From positions 4,216,001 through 4,280,000 of the forward strand of contig NC_010506.1 of NCBI RefSeq assembly GCF_000019525.1: a stretch of DNA of 64,000 nucleotides. Reading direction: 5' to 3'. The position numbers and the translations under genes are program-made. Under the pieces are notes generated by a model. It did not search any database and had not been told where the DNA came from. It saw nothing but the letters and a program-made list of their open reading frames with translations. Below, piece by piece: positions 8,556 through 18,721 of the stretch (its first letter is position 1; every line of letters begins with the position of its first letter). The DNA comes from Shewanella woodyi ATCC 51908. Lineage in GTDB: Bacteria; Pseudomonadota; Gammaproteobacteria; Enterobacterales; Shewanellaceae.

Positions 8556-8577
8556 AAAAGGGAGCCTAAGCTCCCTT
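8556..8577 (-). terminator. Terminator of the porin gene
   Basis: Minus-strand AAGGGAGC, TTAG loop, GCTCCCTT followed by T residues. Confidence 0.85.
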
Positions 8578-8595
8578 TAATTACTTTAGCCAAAT

Positions 8596-9543
8596 TTAGA
8601 ATTTATGTTCTAAACCAACACCAAAGAACTTATCGTCATTCTCTTCACCTTCATATGAACGGCTAGAGTAGAATGCAAACAGCTTAGTTGGCTTGCCTAA
8701 CTTGTAATCGCCACCGATTGACCAAGAGTCACCTTTATCTTCCATGTCTTGGAATTGCGCCTTTAAGACAACAGCATCGATAGTGTAAGCAGCGCTGAAC
8801 AAGTAACCAGTTTTACTGTCGCCATTTACAGCTTCACCTGTCTTGCTGTAGGTCTCTTCCTGCTGCTGATACATACCGCCTAGCTTAAAGCCAGCAACTT
8901 TACCTTGAACCGTAGCACGAACAACTTCGTACCCTTTTACATCTGAATCATATGCGATAGATGCATAGATAGGAGATTTCTTCAGCTTAGCATCACCATA
9001 CATAGCAGCAACACTGAAGCCATCTTGTGCATACTGAGATTTAGCAGCTTCAGCAGCATAAGTCACACCCACTTTAAAGCCATTAAATGTTGGTGTTAAG
9101 TAAGTTGCAGTCTGCTCAATGCGGTTTTCACCCTTAAACAGGTTCTTCAAATCAGCAGATAGGTCATTGAATTGATCAATTTTACCTTGAGACTGCTTCA
9201 ACATAGTGTCGTTACGACCTACAGAGAACGCACCAAAATTACCTTTTAAGCCAACAAACTGGTTACGAGCCTTAAAGTTTTCCTTAGCCTCATCACCCGT
9301 GTCCACTTCATATTCAATCGTGTAGAAAGCTTCTAAAGAGCTACTAAGTTCAAAACTTCCCTTTGCACCTAAACGTGAAGCATTACTTTGAATCGTTGTT
9401 TCAGACTCATCAGCTACATCATTAGATTGAGCCGTGACGTTCAACTTACCGTAAACCGTTAATGGCTCAGCTGCATTTGCAGAAGCCAAAGTAGCGGTAG
9501 CAAGAGCGGAAGCGAGTAGAGTTTTACAAAAAGCGTTCATCAT
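8596..9543 (-). CDS. Outer-membrane general porin (OmpC/PhoE type)
   Basis: A 315-residue outer-membrane beta-barrel porin. Signal peptide 1-24 (SANA-AEP), then the typical mature start AEPLTVYGKLNVTAQ and porin strands such as SRLGAKGSFELSSSLEAFYTIEYEVD and the motif NQFVGLKGNFGAFSVGRNDT; it ends in aromatic Phe (GLEHKF), the BAM recognition signal. The start codons ATGATGAAC, together with the preceding AA, are perfectly complementary over 10 nt to the conserved motif of sRNA candidates A and D, so post-transcriptional repression is plausible. Proximity to phoBR may mean phosphate control, but I see no Pho box upstream. Confidence 0.92.
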   Translation of the reverse strand: MMNAFCKTLLASALATATLASANAAEPLTVYGKLNVTAQSNDVADESETTIQSNASRLGAKGSFELSSSLEAFYTIEYEVDTGDEAKENFKARNQFVGLKGNFGAFSVGRNDTMLKQSQGKIDQFNDLSADLKNLFKGENRIEQTATYLTPTFNGFKVGVTYAAEAAKSQYAQDGFSVAAMYGDAKLKKSPIYASIAYDSDVKGYEVVRATVQGKVAGFKLGGMYQQQEETYSKTGEAVNGDSKTGYLFSAAYTIDAVVLKAQFQDMEDKGDSWSIGGDYKLGKPTKLFAFYSSRSYEGEENDDKFFGVGLEHKF

Positions 9544-9835
9544 TTAATCCTTTCGACGTATCAGTTCGTCTTAGTTATTGGTTTGGACGCCGAGGAGTGT
9601 GCAAGTTTTATGTTGCAGTTTTATTTCAATAAAGTTCAATTTTGATAAATAGCCAAAAAGTAAATAACGTAACTTGCCGCAATCCCTTTAAGAGCAAGGG
9701 ATACAAGTTTAAAACTTGTTATATGACAATTTTATGAAATATGCATCGAACCTAAGGCAGGATCATTATCTTTGCGGTTTACCCGAGCTCAGCAATGGCT
9801 TACACTGCGCCTTTAATTTTGATTGGGCGCTCATT
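9544..9835. other. Divergent porin/rdgC intergenic region
   Basis: About 290 bp holding the leader of the porin mRNA (AAGGATTAA before ATG) and the rdgC promoter. No Pho box, repeat or RNA gene seen. Confidence 0.6.
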
Positions 9836-10747
9836 ATGTGGTTTAAAAATCTGACTGTTTACCGTTTTAATAAACCTTTCTCTGTCGATCCAGAAGCGCT
9901 TGAAAAGTCATTGGAAGACTTCACCTTCTCTCCATGCTCAAGCCAGGACATCAGCAAATTTGGTTTCTCTAATGCCTTAGGCAAAAAAGGGATCTCCTTG
10001 GTGCACAGTGCGAGCGGTCGCCATCTGATCTGCGCAACAAAAGAGGAGAAAATCCTTCCTGGCCAAGTGATAAAGGAAGCCCTCGAAGATAAAGTGGCGC
10101 AAATCGAAGCTGAAGAGGACCGTAAACTGGCGAAAAAAGAGAAAGATGCCATGAAGGAGGAGATCATCATGACTCTGCTTCCTCGTGCTTTCACAAGACG
10201 TAGCCAGATACACGCATTGATCATCCCTGAAATTGAGATGATCCTCGTCGATAGCTCAAGTGCTGCTAAGTCTGAAGAGCTACTGGCACTACTTAGAAAA
10301 GCCCTAGGTTCTCTGCCAATTATTCCATTGAGCTTTAAGGCACCTATCGAGTCTCAGCTCACAGATTGGGTGAAAAGCAATAGCACACCACAGCCTTTCA
10401 TTATGCAAGATGAAGCTGAACTAAAGACCGATTCAGACGAAGGCGGGATTGTTCGCTTTAAACAGCAAAACTTAACCGAAGATGAAGTACTGGCACATAT
10501 TGAAGTGGGTAAGCAAGTTCATAAACTCGCGCTTCACTTCGGTCAGTCTATCGCTTTCTTAATGCAGTCTGATGCAGGAATTAAGCGTCTTAAGTTTTCT
10601 GAAGAGTTCAGAGCTGGCAATGACGAGGTGGGAACTGAAGATCCTATGGCACGTTTAGATGCTGACTTTGCATTGATGGGTAGTGAGCTTATCGCACTAA
10701 TGAACTCATTAGTCGAAGTACTCGGTGGCGTAGAAGACACCATTTAA
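9836..10747 (+). CDS. rdgC: Recombination-associated protein RdgC
   Basis: A 303-residue nucleoid-associated protein that forms a ring round duplex DNA and limits RecA function; same length as E. coli RdgC. The N-terminus [11 protein letters not shown] is the characteristic start, so I begin at ATG 9836 rather than the longer open frame from 9716. Acidic/basic mid-region and a C-terminal helical part ([16 protein letters not shown]) fit the family. Single gene with its own terminator. Confidence 0.95.
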   Translation: MWFKNLTVYRFNKPFSVDPEALEKSLEDFTFSPCSSQDISKFGFSNALGKKGISLVHSASGRHLICATKEEKILPGQVIKEALEDKVAQIEAEEDRKLAKKEKDAMKEEIIMTLLPRAFTRRSQIHALIIPEIEMILVDSSSAAKSEELLALLRKALGSLPIIPLSFKAPIESQLTDWVKSNSTPQPFIMQDEAELKTDSDEGGIVRFKQQNLTEDEVLAHIEVGKQVHKLALHFGQSIAFLMQSDAGIKRLKFSEEFRAGNDEVGTEDPMARLDADFALMGSELIALMNSLVEVLGGVEDTI

Positions 10748-10772
10748 GCTTTGCGACCTCTCCAACAAAAAA

Positions 10773-10793
10773 GGCGCTACTCGCGCCTTTTTT
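10773..10793 (+). terminator. Terminator after rdgC
   Basis: GGCGC, TACTC loop, GCGCC and T6; A residues on the left make it usable in both directions. Confidence 0.8.
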
Positions 10794-10998
10794 GTGTCTG
10801 GAACACTTATGTAAATTCCCCAGGGATGGGTAGGAACATACTTTGTGTCTGGCCATAAATGTTCCCGACATTTAAAGGCATTTCCTCCACTGACCCATAG
10901 GGATATGGGGAATGTCTTAAAGCGTATGGAACGCATAAGACCCTAGACGTCAGAACACTTATGTTAATTCCCCAGGGATGGGTAGGAACTTACTTGAT
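10794..10998. repeat. Intergenic repeat region with 43-bp direct repeats
   Basis: A 43-bp unit beginning GAACACTTATGT and ending AGGAAC(A/T)TACTT occurs at 10801-10843 and 10953-10995 with two mismatches. Between them lie GTGTCTGGCCATAAATG and CCATAGGGATATGG, which recur near 26.5 kb and 55.7 kb. This is a chromosomal repeat family, not a gene. Confidence 0.75.
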
Positions 10999-11004
10999 GC
11001 CAAT

Positions 11005-12810
11005 TTAATCATTGCTCTTAAGCTTGCCCTTTTTATCAAAAGGCCAGTCAATACCTGACCAAGCCTTAAAGAATGCCTTTTGGCTTCGGCTCGGCTTCTT
11101 CACACTCTCAAGTGTTAACTTCCCAGATTGCTTCTCACCTAAGGTCATCACCACAGATTTAAGCTTATCATCACTAAACAGGGTAACCTTCACCTCAGCA
11201 CCAGGCTTAAAGTCTTTAATTCGTGACTCAAAACCACTCGCAGTCACCTTAAGGCCGTTAATAGCCACAATCTCATCCCCTAGCACAATACCGGCATTCC
11301 AAGCAGGGCCATCCCTTAGCACCTGCTTTAGCTTAAGAGAACTCCCCTCAACCGTCATGCCAGAATAAGCAACGGCTTTCGAGTCTTCACCGTGCCCTAT
11401 CTTTAATCCAGCTTGAGAGAGCAAATCGGGAAAGTCTAACGTCAGCGGAGCATTCACATGCCGTTGCCACCAAGTGCTATAGTCTTCATCCGTTAACTCC
11501 TTAAGAATATTCTGCACATCTTCCACATCGTAACCTAACGGAATTTTATGATCTCGATATAACGCTTTGTGCACATCGCGATAGGAGTGTTCCAAGTCAG
11601 TCTCATCTAGCAGCGAAAAGTCCAGAGCGAGAGAAACAAGAAAGCCTTCGGAGTAGATATTGGTGCTGTGGTTAATCGCATAATCCCCGCGAGAACTTGC
11701 CCATTGGTTAGCACTTGCTTCGGCAACAGACTGTACTTCACGCCCCGGTGTTACTTCGCTTCTTGCAATACGCTTAGCCAGATCATCTAGAAACTCTTTT
11801 GCTGTGATCACACCAGCGCGCAGCAGTAACTGACTCTGAAAATAGCTGGTTGAGCCTTCAGCAATCCATAACAGCTCACTGATATTCTCATCTTGATAGT
11901 CATAAGGAACTAAGCCCTGAGGTCGATAGGCTTTTACATTCCAGGTATGAATAAACTCATGAGACGCTGTTTTAATGAAACCTAAGTAATCCTCACGCTC
12001 ACGGTAACTAAATCTCGGTCTTTGAATAATGGTCGAGTTTAGATGCTCTGTCGCACCACTTGCACCGCTGGTCGCATGGACCATATACACATAACGCTCA
12101 AAAGGATAACCATCCCATATCGCATCTGCCTCACCACTGAGCTTGGTCAGATCTGTGACCATCTTTTCGATGTCATAGTTTCCCTCACCCCAGATCACTA
12201 ACTCATAGTCACGACCATCAGCAGAGAAACGTCTCAACTGATTCACGCCAGTCTCTATAGGAGAGTCAACAAGCACATCATAGTTGTCAGCAACAAATGT
12301 GTGCGCTTCCTCACCGGAGTCCATGCCTGAATGACTCTGCCAATTTGAGGGCACACTCATCTCGACCTCTATCGGTTCATACCTAAATTCAGGACTGTAG
12401 ACAAAGGTGCCACTGGCATCGAGAAATGCATGACTGGCATCGATATGCCCCACTCTTTGCCCTAATTTATTCAAGTAAAGCTGATAACTGATTGAAACAG
12501 AAGTAGGTTGACTCAATGCAACTTGCCACTCTCCGCTAGCTGTTCGCGTTACTGGCAGCACGTTACCTTTATCATCTTTAGCGGTAAAAAATCTAACTCC
12601 ATCAGCCAGAGGCAGTACCTGATACTTTCCGGTGCGCCAAACTGGTAGCTGCACTTCAAGTTGCTCGGCACTCGATTGAGGAAAAGAGACCTCAACCTGA
12701 GCAAGGTGATGCTGTGACTGATTCAGATCTATACGATACTGAACTTCCGCTTGAGCAGAGAGAGAAAAGAGTAGGCTTAAGGTTAAAATCGATGGGATGA
12801 CAGGTTTCAC
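11005..12810 (-). CDS. M61-family peptidase with PDZ domain (glycyl aminopeptidase-like)
   Basis: A 601-residue exported zinc peptidase. Signal peptide 1-21 (LSAQA-EV), N-terminal beta domain, catalytic site HEFIHTWNVKAYRP with downstream Glu in WIAEGSTSYFQ, and a C-terminal PDZ domain (GPAWNAGIVLGDEIVAINGLKV). Size and order match the glycyl aminopeptidase family M61. It probably acts in the periplasm on peptides. Single gene bounded by the repeat region on one side and a divergent TPR gene on the other. Confidence 0.93.
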   Translation of the reverse strand: MKPVIPSILTLSLLFSLSAQAEVQYRIDLNQSQHHLAQVEVSFPQSSAEQLEVQLPVWRTGKYQVLPLADGVRFFTAKDDKGNVLPVTRTASGEWQVALSQPTSVSISYQLYLNKLGQRVGHIDASHAFLDASGTFVYSPEFRYEPIEVEMSVPSNWQSHSGMDSGEEAHTFVADNYDVLVDSPIETGVNQLRRFSADGRDYELVIWGEGNYDIEKMVTDLTKLSGEADAIWDGYPFERYVYMVHATSGASGATEHLNSTIIQRPRFSYREREDYLGFIKTASHEFIHTWNVKAYRPQGLVPYDYQDENISELLWIAEGSTSYFQSQLLLRAGVITAKEFLDDLAKRIARSEVTPGREVQSVAEASANQWASSRGDYAINHSTNIYSEGFLVSLALDFSLLDETDLEHSYRDVHKALYRDHKIPLGYDVEDVQNILKELTDEDYSTWWQRHVNAPLTLDFPDLLSQAGLKIGHGEDSKAVAYSGMTVEGSSLKLKQVLRDGPAWNAGIVLGDEIVAINGLKVTASGFESRIKDFKPGAEVKVTLFSDDKLKSVVMTLGEKQSGKLTLESVKKPSRSQKAFFKAWSGIDWPFDKKGKLKSND

Positions 12811-12970
12811 TCTTGCGTCCTTCTGTTATTATTGTTATCTAATTTTTATGGTAGTAATTTTGCGAGTATAACACCTAAGTTTGCCAAAATTAGCCGTTAT
12901 AGTTTCAAATATTTATCAAAGACAATAAACCTAAAGTCCCTATAAAAAGAGGGCGAGGTAATTATATTCT

Positions 12971-15115
12971 ATGCGCGCATCTCTATTTTTCGTCTCATTT
13001 TTTCTTATGTTTTCATGGAGCTCGGCCAATGCTCAAGATGACATAGCATTAGAGATAAAATTAAACGAAGACCCAACTCAACTCTATGAAGAGCTTATCT
13101 CCTCGATAACACTTCCTATCGACGCCGCTAATATCGAAGAATTTAAGCGGGCAGCTAAGGCGCAGGGATATGAGCCCCAAGCGCTAAAAAATAAACTTCA
13201 ACTGTTAACCCGTGTTTATCTTGATACCAGCACCAAGGTGCAAAATAAATACCTTCACAGTGAAAAACTGATAGCTCTACTTGAAAGAGTGAGCGAAAAC
13301 GATTTTGATAAAAGCTACGTTAACGCGCTAAAAGGTCGCCATATTGGCCGAAGTAAAAGTGACTACACCACTGCGATAAAGTTTTATAACAAATCAATAA
13401 AACTCTTTAATGAAGAGAACACGACCCAATCTAGAATCCTAAAAATAGTTATCCATAAGAACTTAGGTACCTTACATCGACTCATTAGACAAGATAAACC
13501 CGCTCAACAACACCTTAATCGATACAGAGAAAGCGCTTATGAGTTAAAAAACAACTACCTTATCGCTCAAGCCGAATCGGCATTAGGCCACTTTTATAAT
13601 AGGCAAGGTCAGCTAGCTCTCGCACTACAGCACTACTCTGAAGCCTTACGACTGTCCAATAAAGAAAACAAACCCTTTTTAAAAGCGAACTTAAAACTGA
13701 AACTGGCTCGGGTATATCGAGATCTGAAATCTTGGGATGAAGCACTTATATATGCCGATGAAGCCTCTAAAGATTTTAAAAAGTTAAATAAAGAGGGTTA
13801 TCAGTCAAGCTGTATGACTGTAATGGCGATGGTACATGCCAATCAAGGTCAATGGAATCAGGCCATCGACTACTACCTTACCGCTCAACAGCTGGATCTT
13901 GAAAGTGAGAACCTAACCTCTCAAGCACTTAACTATCATAATTTAGGTGAGGCCTACTTCCACAACGGCAACCCTCAATACGCATTAGAGTTTCTCTTTA
14001 AATCTAACGCGCTTTTTCTGGAAAGAAAGAGTAAACACTATCTTGTCTATAATGAGCTTCTCATTGCTGAAGTTGCTTTGGCCCAAAAAGAGTTCTCTCT
14101 TGCCGACAAACATAGTGTTTTAGCCCTTAGCAACGCTGTTGCCCTCTCCCTACATGATGAACAGATTAAAGCACTACAATACCGCTCACAAGCACTAAGG
14201 GGCTTAGAAGATTTCAGTCAAGCATTTGAAGTCCTAGATAAACTGATACTTCTCAATCAAAACCCTCCTGAAAAAGCATCAACAGTTGAGCCGTTTGCCG
14301 CTTCTGTACTCACTGAGCAGAAATTAAAGATACAGCTCACCCAACTAAAGGGGCAGCAAAATGAGCTAAACACCCAAGTAGCCCGCTCAAGAATTTTATT
14401 GATAACGGCATTTACCCTAACGTTTTTACTCACACTGTTAGGCCTCAACCTTTGGCGACGAGCTAAATCATTAACCTCTGAATTAACAGAAGCTAGATTA
14501 CAAAGTGTCAATGAGCCAATAACTGGGCTTCCTGGTTATAGGGGATTTACCAATGAACTTAATGCAAAAGTTAAGCCCTCATATATTGCGCTCCTCTCCT
14601 TAACAGACCTATTAGATGATGATCTGTCTCAAGGTGTTCAAAATAACACCGAGTCGATTAAACTGATTTTCAATCAGTTATCCAGTAGTTTTAACTCAGG
14701 AGTTTACCTTATCAGGCCGGGGCTGTTCTTGTTGAACATTCACGAGTCAACAACCCCGTCAGCGCTCTTTGAGAGATGCAAAAAAATCACCTCTTCATGT
14801 GATATCAAAACCACTATCCACATGGGTATCTTGCCTCTTCCCCTGCTTGCGGATCTGGATATAAAAATCAGCCCTAAAACGCATTTTGGCACAGCACAAT
14901 TTGCACTGACAGGCGCATTAAGTTTAGGTAAGGATAAAGATTATTTTGTGATGCTTAAATCACTCAATTTTGCGCCACCTGCAATATTTTCTACCCCACT
15001 GTTTTTACACTTAGAGAAAGGAGTAAAACGGGGCTTACTCAAGATTGAGACAAATGGTGATAAAACCCAACTAAGCTGGCCCAAATGGAAAAGTCATGAA
15101 AATATCGATATTTAG
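12971..15115 (+). CDS. Exported TPR-repeat membrane protein with degenerate GGDEF-like C-terminus
   Basis: 714 residues: signal peptide (1-22, SSANA), about ten TPR-like helices (100-440, e.g. ALGHFYNRQGQLALALQHY), a coiled coil, one membrane segment (about 473-493) and a cytoplasmic domain. That domain starts with EPITGLPGYRGF, resembling the DPLTGLPNRRGF entry of GGDEF domains, but no GGDEF/GGEEF signature follows, so cyclase activity is unlikely. The topology (periplasmic TPR, cytoplasmic domain) suggests a sensor. It is 136 bp upstream of an active-looking diguanylate cyclase in the same direction; a functional pairing is inference. Confidence 0.75.
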   Translation: MRASLFFVSFFLMFSWSSANAQDDIALEIKLNEDPTQLYEELISSITLPIDAANIEEFKRAAKAQGYEPQALKNKLQLLTRVYLDTSTKVQNKYLHSEKLIALLERVSENDFDKSYVNALKGRHIGRSKSDYTTAIKFYNKSIKLFNEENTTQSRILKIVIHKNLGTLHRLIRQDKPAQQHLNRYRESAYELKNNYLIAQAESALGHFYNRQGQLALALQHYSEALRLSNKENKPFLKANLKLKLARVYRDLKSWDEALIYADEASKDFKKLNKEGYQSSCMTVMAMVHANQGQWNQAIDYYLTAQQLDLESENLTSQALNYHNLGEAYFHNGNPQYALEFLFKSNALFLERKSKHYLVYNELLIAEVALAQKEFSLADKHSVLALSNAVALSLHDEQIKALQYRSQALRGLEDFSQAFEVLDKLILLNQNPPEKASTVEPFAASVLTEQKLKIQLTQLKGQQNELNTQVARSRILLITAFTLTFLLTLLGLNLWRRAKSLTSELTEARLQSVNEPITGLPGYRGFTNELNAKVKPSYIALLSLTDLLDDDLSQGVQNNTESIKLIFNQLSSSFNSGVYLIRPGLFLLNIHESTTPSALFERCKKITSSCDIKTTIHMGILPLPLLADLDIKISPKTHFGTAQFALTGALSLGKDKDYFVMLKSLNFAPPAIFSTPLFLHLEKGVKRGLLKIETNGDKTQLSWPKWKSHENIDI

Positions 15116-15251
15116 CAAAAAATTATCGAAATTAGTCATTTATGTCGCTATATTTAAAATGAAATTTGCACTCCAAAGAGATTGCTATAACATTATATAG
15201 GCAAGCTATTCCCTTTCCATTTTGCTTTGAACAAGTAGGACACCGTTTATA

Positions 15252-16808
15252 ATGAAGGATTCAATGGCCAGTATTTCTCAGGTCAATTTATTAAAGCAGA
15301 AACTTCATCTCGCTAAAGCAGCCCTAAACGAGCTTGATGAGGAGCGAAATGAGAAGTTGCAGACGCTTTTACAATTCATTGGCCATTTAAGTCTTGCTTG
15401 CAAAGGACAAAATTTAGAGCTAGATAATAAGCTGGCTAAACTCAGGCAGCTGCTAACTAAGTTTGAAAATGTTGAGGAAGCCCTTCCTGAACTCGTTGAA
15501 GTCGAGCAGCTTCTTAAGCAGCAATATAACCATGTAATGGTGCAGCTTGAAGATAGCCGCGTCAGCTTATCTCGAGTCATACGTCAGATCCAACGTATTG
15601 ATTCAGCGCCAGATAAAGTCAAAAGAGAGCTCAACTACTTCAAAAAAGAGTTGGTAAAACCTTTCCATACCTTTTGGGACTATATCCCTAAGGTAGAGCA
15701 GCTAGTTAGTTTCTATGAAGAGATACTCGATGATCAACTTAAACAGGGTACTCCCATCCTTGTTTCCCCTAAACATCGCCAGTTAGCTCACGAGCTTTCT
15801 CAGATGATCTCTGAGGTAGAGTTTAGAAAACACCAACGAGACCAAGTGCTCACAGTGAAAGATATTCTCAGTAGCGATATTGAGGTAGATAGCTTAATCG
15901 ATGCTTACCAAACTATCTTAACCCTGCTGCTAGACAATATTGCTCGTGAGAAAACGGCATCTCAAGAATTTCTCTATGCGCTTAATGACTCTCTAACTGC
16001 AGTGCGAGAAGTGGTGACGGACTCTTACAATAATAATCAGCGAAGTTTTCAACTCAAGAAACAGTTAAATCGGGAGATCAACTCTCGAGTCGACAATGTT
16101 GGCGAAGCGATTATCGACATTGACGATATCCATAGTCTTAAGTCACAAGTGACCGAACAACTTTCCGCAATTAGAGCCTCTTTAGGCCGTAAAGAAGCGG
16201 TCGAAGAGCGTGAACAGATCTTGTTAAGAAAATCGATGGAGTCGATGAGAAAAGAGCTCAATGAGCTAGGTAAAGAAGCCACAACATATAAAGAGCGTTT
16301 ATTTGAGCAGCAGAAACTGAATCTACTGGACTCTTTGACTCAGTTGCCTAATAGAGCTGCACTCGAAGAGAGAATGGATCAAGAGTTTCGAAATTTTCAA
16401 CGCCAGAAGCTTCCCCTTTGGGTTGCCGTTGCCGATATCGATCATTTCAAAACCATCAATGATAGTTTTGGGCACAGTACTGGAGATAAAACACTCCAAG
16501 TTATTGCTATGGCACTAAAAAATTCCCTTAGAGATACTGAGTTCGTAGCTAGATATGGCGGTGAAGAGTTTGTTCTTTTAATCCCAGAAGTGAACGCCAT
16601 CGATATTGAACAACTTTTAAACAGAGTGCGAGAGAAAGTAAAAAGTATTCCCTTTAAGTTTAAAAATCAGAGAATTACAGTTACAGTATCTATAGGTGCT
16701 GCACAAATTTTAGAGAACGAGCTTATCAATGAAACCTTTGAAAGAGCAGACGCAGCACTCTACCGAGCTAAACATGAAAGCAGAGACAGAGTCATCATTG
16801 ACGTGTAA
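15252..16808 (+). CDS. Diguanylate cyclase (GGDEF) with helical sensory region
   Basis: A 518-residue soluble cyclase that makes c-di-GMP from two GTP. Residues 1-345 are helical and coiled-coil rich with no membrane segment. The GGDEF domain (about 350-518) begins DSLTQLPNRAALEERM and has the active-site loop YGGEEFVLLIP near residue 436. The inhibitory I-site position reads RDTE instead of RxxD, so product inhibition may be weak. An alternative start is the ATG at 15264. Adjacent to the TPR/degenerate-GGDEF gene. Confidence 0.9.
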   Translation: MKDSMASISQVNLLKQKLHLAKAALNELDEERNEKLQTLLQFIGHLSLACKGQNLELDNKLAKLRQLLTKFENVEEALPELVEVEQLLKQQYNHVMVQLEDSRVSLSRVIRQIQRIDSAPDKVKRELNYFKKELVKPFHTFWDYIPKVEQLVSFYEEILDDQLKQGTPILVSPKHRQLAHELSQMISEVEFRKHQRDQVLTVKDILSSDIEVDSLIDAYQTILTLLLDNIAREKTASQEFLYALNDSLTAVREVVTDSYNNNQRSFQLKKQLNREINSRVDNVGEAIIDIDDIHSLKSQVTEQLSAIRASLGRKEAVEEREQILLRKSMESMRKELNELGKEATTYKERLFEQQKLNLLDSLTQLPNRAALEERMDQEFRNFQRQKLPLWVAVADIDHFKTINDSFGHSTGDKTLQVIAMALKNSLRDTEFVARYGGEEFVLLIPEVNAIDIEQLLNRVREKVKSIPFKFKNQRITVTVSIGAAQILENELINETFERADAALYRAKHESRDRVIIDV

Positions 16809-16906
16809 GCCTATGACATTCAGACATTCCATTTTAGATTAGGCTCGGCATCTTAAGGTGCCTTTACTGCACATCCTTGTACTCAAGTCAGAGCTAAGGA
16901 GCCTTT

Positions 16907-18259
16907 ATGATAGTAAATGTCAGTCCCAGAGGAAGTATGGATCAACTTTCACAACTGGAAGTCGATCGCCTCAAACAAAACGCAACAAGCGAACTCTATC
17001 AACTTTACCGCAGCTGCTCACTGGCAGTTCTCGCCTCTGGTCTGCATAGCGATAATGCAGAAAACCTCTTTGAACAGTTTTCAGACTTCAATATCAATGT
17101 CCTTCGCCGTGAGCGAGGCATCAAGATTGAACTTATCAACCCACCAGAAGCCGCTTTTGTCGACGGCAAAATTATCGTGGGTATTCAAGAGCATCTATTC
17201 GCAGTATTAAGGGATATCGTCTATCTCAGCGACAAATATGACAACCTCAAAAATATTAATTTAACCAACCCAAGTCATATCACAAATGTGGTATTTGATA
17301 TTCTGAGGAATGCGCAAGTTATCCCTCTAGAAGACCCAAGCATTGTTGTCTGTTGGGGCGGACACAGCATCAATGACACCGAATTTCATTACACTCAAGA
17401 TGTTGGCTATGAGCTTGGGCTGCGTGAGATGAACATATGTACTGGTTGTGGCCCTGGCGCCATGGAGGGGCCAATGAAAGGGGGCACCATAGGCCATGCA
17501 AAACAGCGCATAAGTAATGCCCGTTACATCGGGCTCACAGAGCCTAGTATCATAGCTGCAGAGCCGCCAAATCAGATCGTCAACGAGTTGGTTATTCTGC
17601 CCGATATTGAGAAGCGACTGGAAGCCTTTGTCAGACTTGGACATGGGATTGTGATCTTCCCTGGTGGTGCTGGCACCGCTGAAGAGCTGCTCTATTTACT
17701 TGGCATACTGCTTAATAAAGAGAATCAAGACATCCCCTTCCCGCTCATACTCACAGGGCCAAAGGAGAGTGCCGATTACTTTATGCGTATCGATGAGTTT
17801 ATCGCCGCAACCTTAGGTGAAGAGGCGCAAAGCAAGTATGAGATTATCATTGATGACCCAGTTCGTGTCGCCCGAGTGATGAGCCATGGAATGGATGTAG
17901 TTAAAGATCACCGTAAGTCTTCCGGTGACTCCTATCAATATAACTGGTCGCTTAAGATTGAGCCCGAGTTCCAACTCCCCTTTAACCCGACTCATGAGAT
18001 GATGGGAGATCTCAACCTTCACTTTCAATCAGATAAGGCCGAACTTGCCGCCAATCTACGCAGAGCCTTTTCAGGCATTGTGGCAGGAAATGTGAAGATG
18101 GAAACCATTAAGAGTGTCATGAAAAACGGCCCCTTCCAGATTAAGGGCGATCCCACCTTGATGGCACTGATGGATAAACTACTTAAAGCCTTTGTTAAGC
18201 AACAAAGAATGAAGCTACCAGGGAGTAAATATGTCCCCTGTTATAAAATAAATACCTAG
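16907..18259 (+). CDS. ppnN: Nucleotide 5'-monophosphate nucleosidase PpnN
   Basis: A 450-residue cytoplasmic enzyme that cleaves purine and pyrimidine monophosphates to base and ribose 5-phosphate; the E. coli enzyme is a (p)ppGpp target. The LOG-family signature [15 protein letters not shown] is present, along with the [16 protein letters not shown] motif. Length matches E. coli PpnN (454). AAGGAG lies 6 nt before the chosen ATG. The xni gene follows after a MITE; the two are close neighbours in enterobacteria too. Confidence 0.95.
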   Translation: MIVNVSPRGSMDQLSQLEVDRLKQNATSELYQLYRSCSLAVLASGLHSDNAENLFEQFSDFNINVLRRERGIKIELINPPEAAFVDGKIIVGIQEHLFAVLRDIVYLSDKYDNLKNINLTNPSHITNVVFDILRNAQVIPLEDPSIVVCWGGHSINDTEFHYTQDVGYELGLREMNICTGCGPGAMEGPMKGGTIGHAKQRISNARYIGLTEPSIIAAEPPNQIVNELVILPDIEKRLEAFVRLGHGIVIFPGGAGTAEELLYLLGILLNKENQDIPFPLILTGPKESADYFMRIDEFIAATLGEEAQSKYEIIIDDPVRVARVMSHGMDVVKDHRKSSGDSYQYNWSLKIEPEFQLPFNPTHEMMGDLNLHFQSDKAELAANLRRAFSGIVAGNVKMETIKSVMKNGPFQIKGDPTLMALMDKLLKAFVKQQRMKLPGSKYVPCYKINT

Positions 18260-18282
18260 TTTATTGACTCGGGCGAGTTTTA

Positions 18283-18645
18283 ATACCAATCAGTATAAGG
18301 AGTTGATCTACTCAGAGTGTCTTTTGGCAAACTAATTCAAGGCGAATGGATGAGATAATGGTTGTTCCCTTGTGAATTCATTCAACGCAGAAGTAGGCAG
18401 CCAAAAACACTCCTTACAGGCGAGTTTTAGCGGTCCTGATGCTATGTTAACGAGCTTGACCGTAGAACAACTATGCTCTTCACTCGTTGCAAACCACATG
18501 GATGTGGTGAATGTCATTAATGCACGACTATATGGATATAGGAGGTAGGGCGAAGCAGGATGCTAGAGCCGAGGAGCAATTAAAGACCTTGCCTCAGGAC
18601 CGCTAAACTCTCGCTGAGCGATCAAACCTTTATACTGATTGGTAT
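18283..18645. mobile_element. MITE-like element, family 1, copy 1 (with extra 97-bp block)
   Basis: Bounded by perfect 16-bp terminal inverted repeats ATACCAATCAGTATAA and its complement. It matches copy 2 (20317-20582) almost throughout but carries about 97 extra bp (18491-18587) containing the palindrome CCACATGGATGTGG. It has no transposase. It lies between ppnN and xni and fills that gap. Confidence 0.85.
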
Positions 18646-18721
18646 AACCTGCATAATGGGTTAATACTCGATAAGCTGTTATTCAGCTAAATACCAATAA
18701 AAGCAACTTTCGCGACGACTC

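Noticed and set aside
9716..9835. Longer rdgC start
   Set aside because: RdgC proteins start MWFKN; the extra 40 residues are unlike the family and cross the promoter region.
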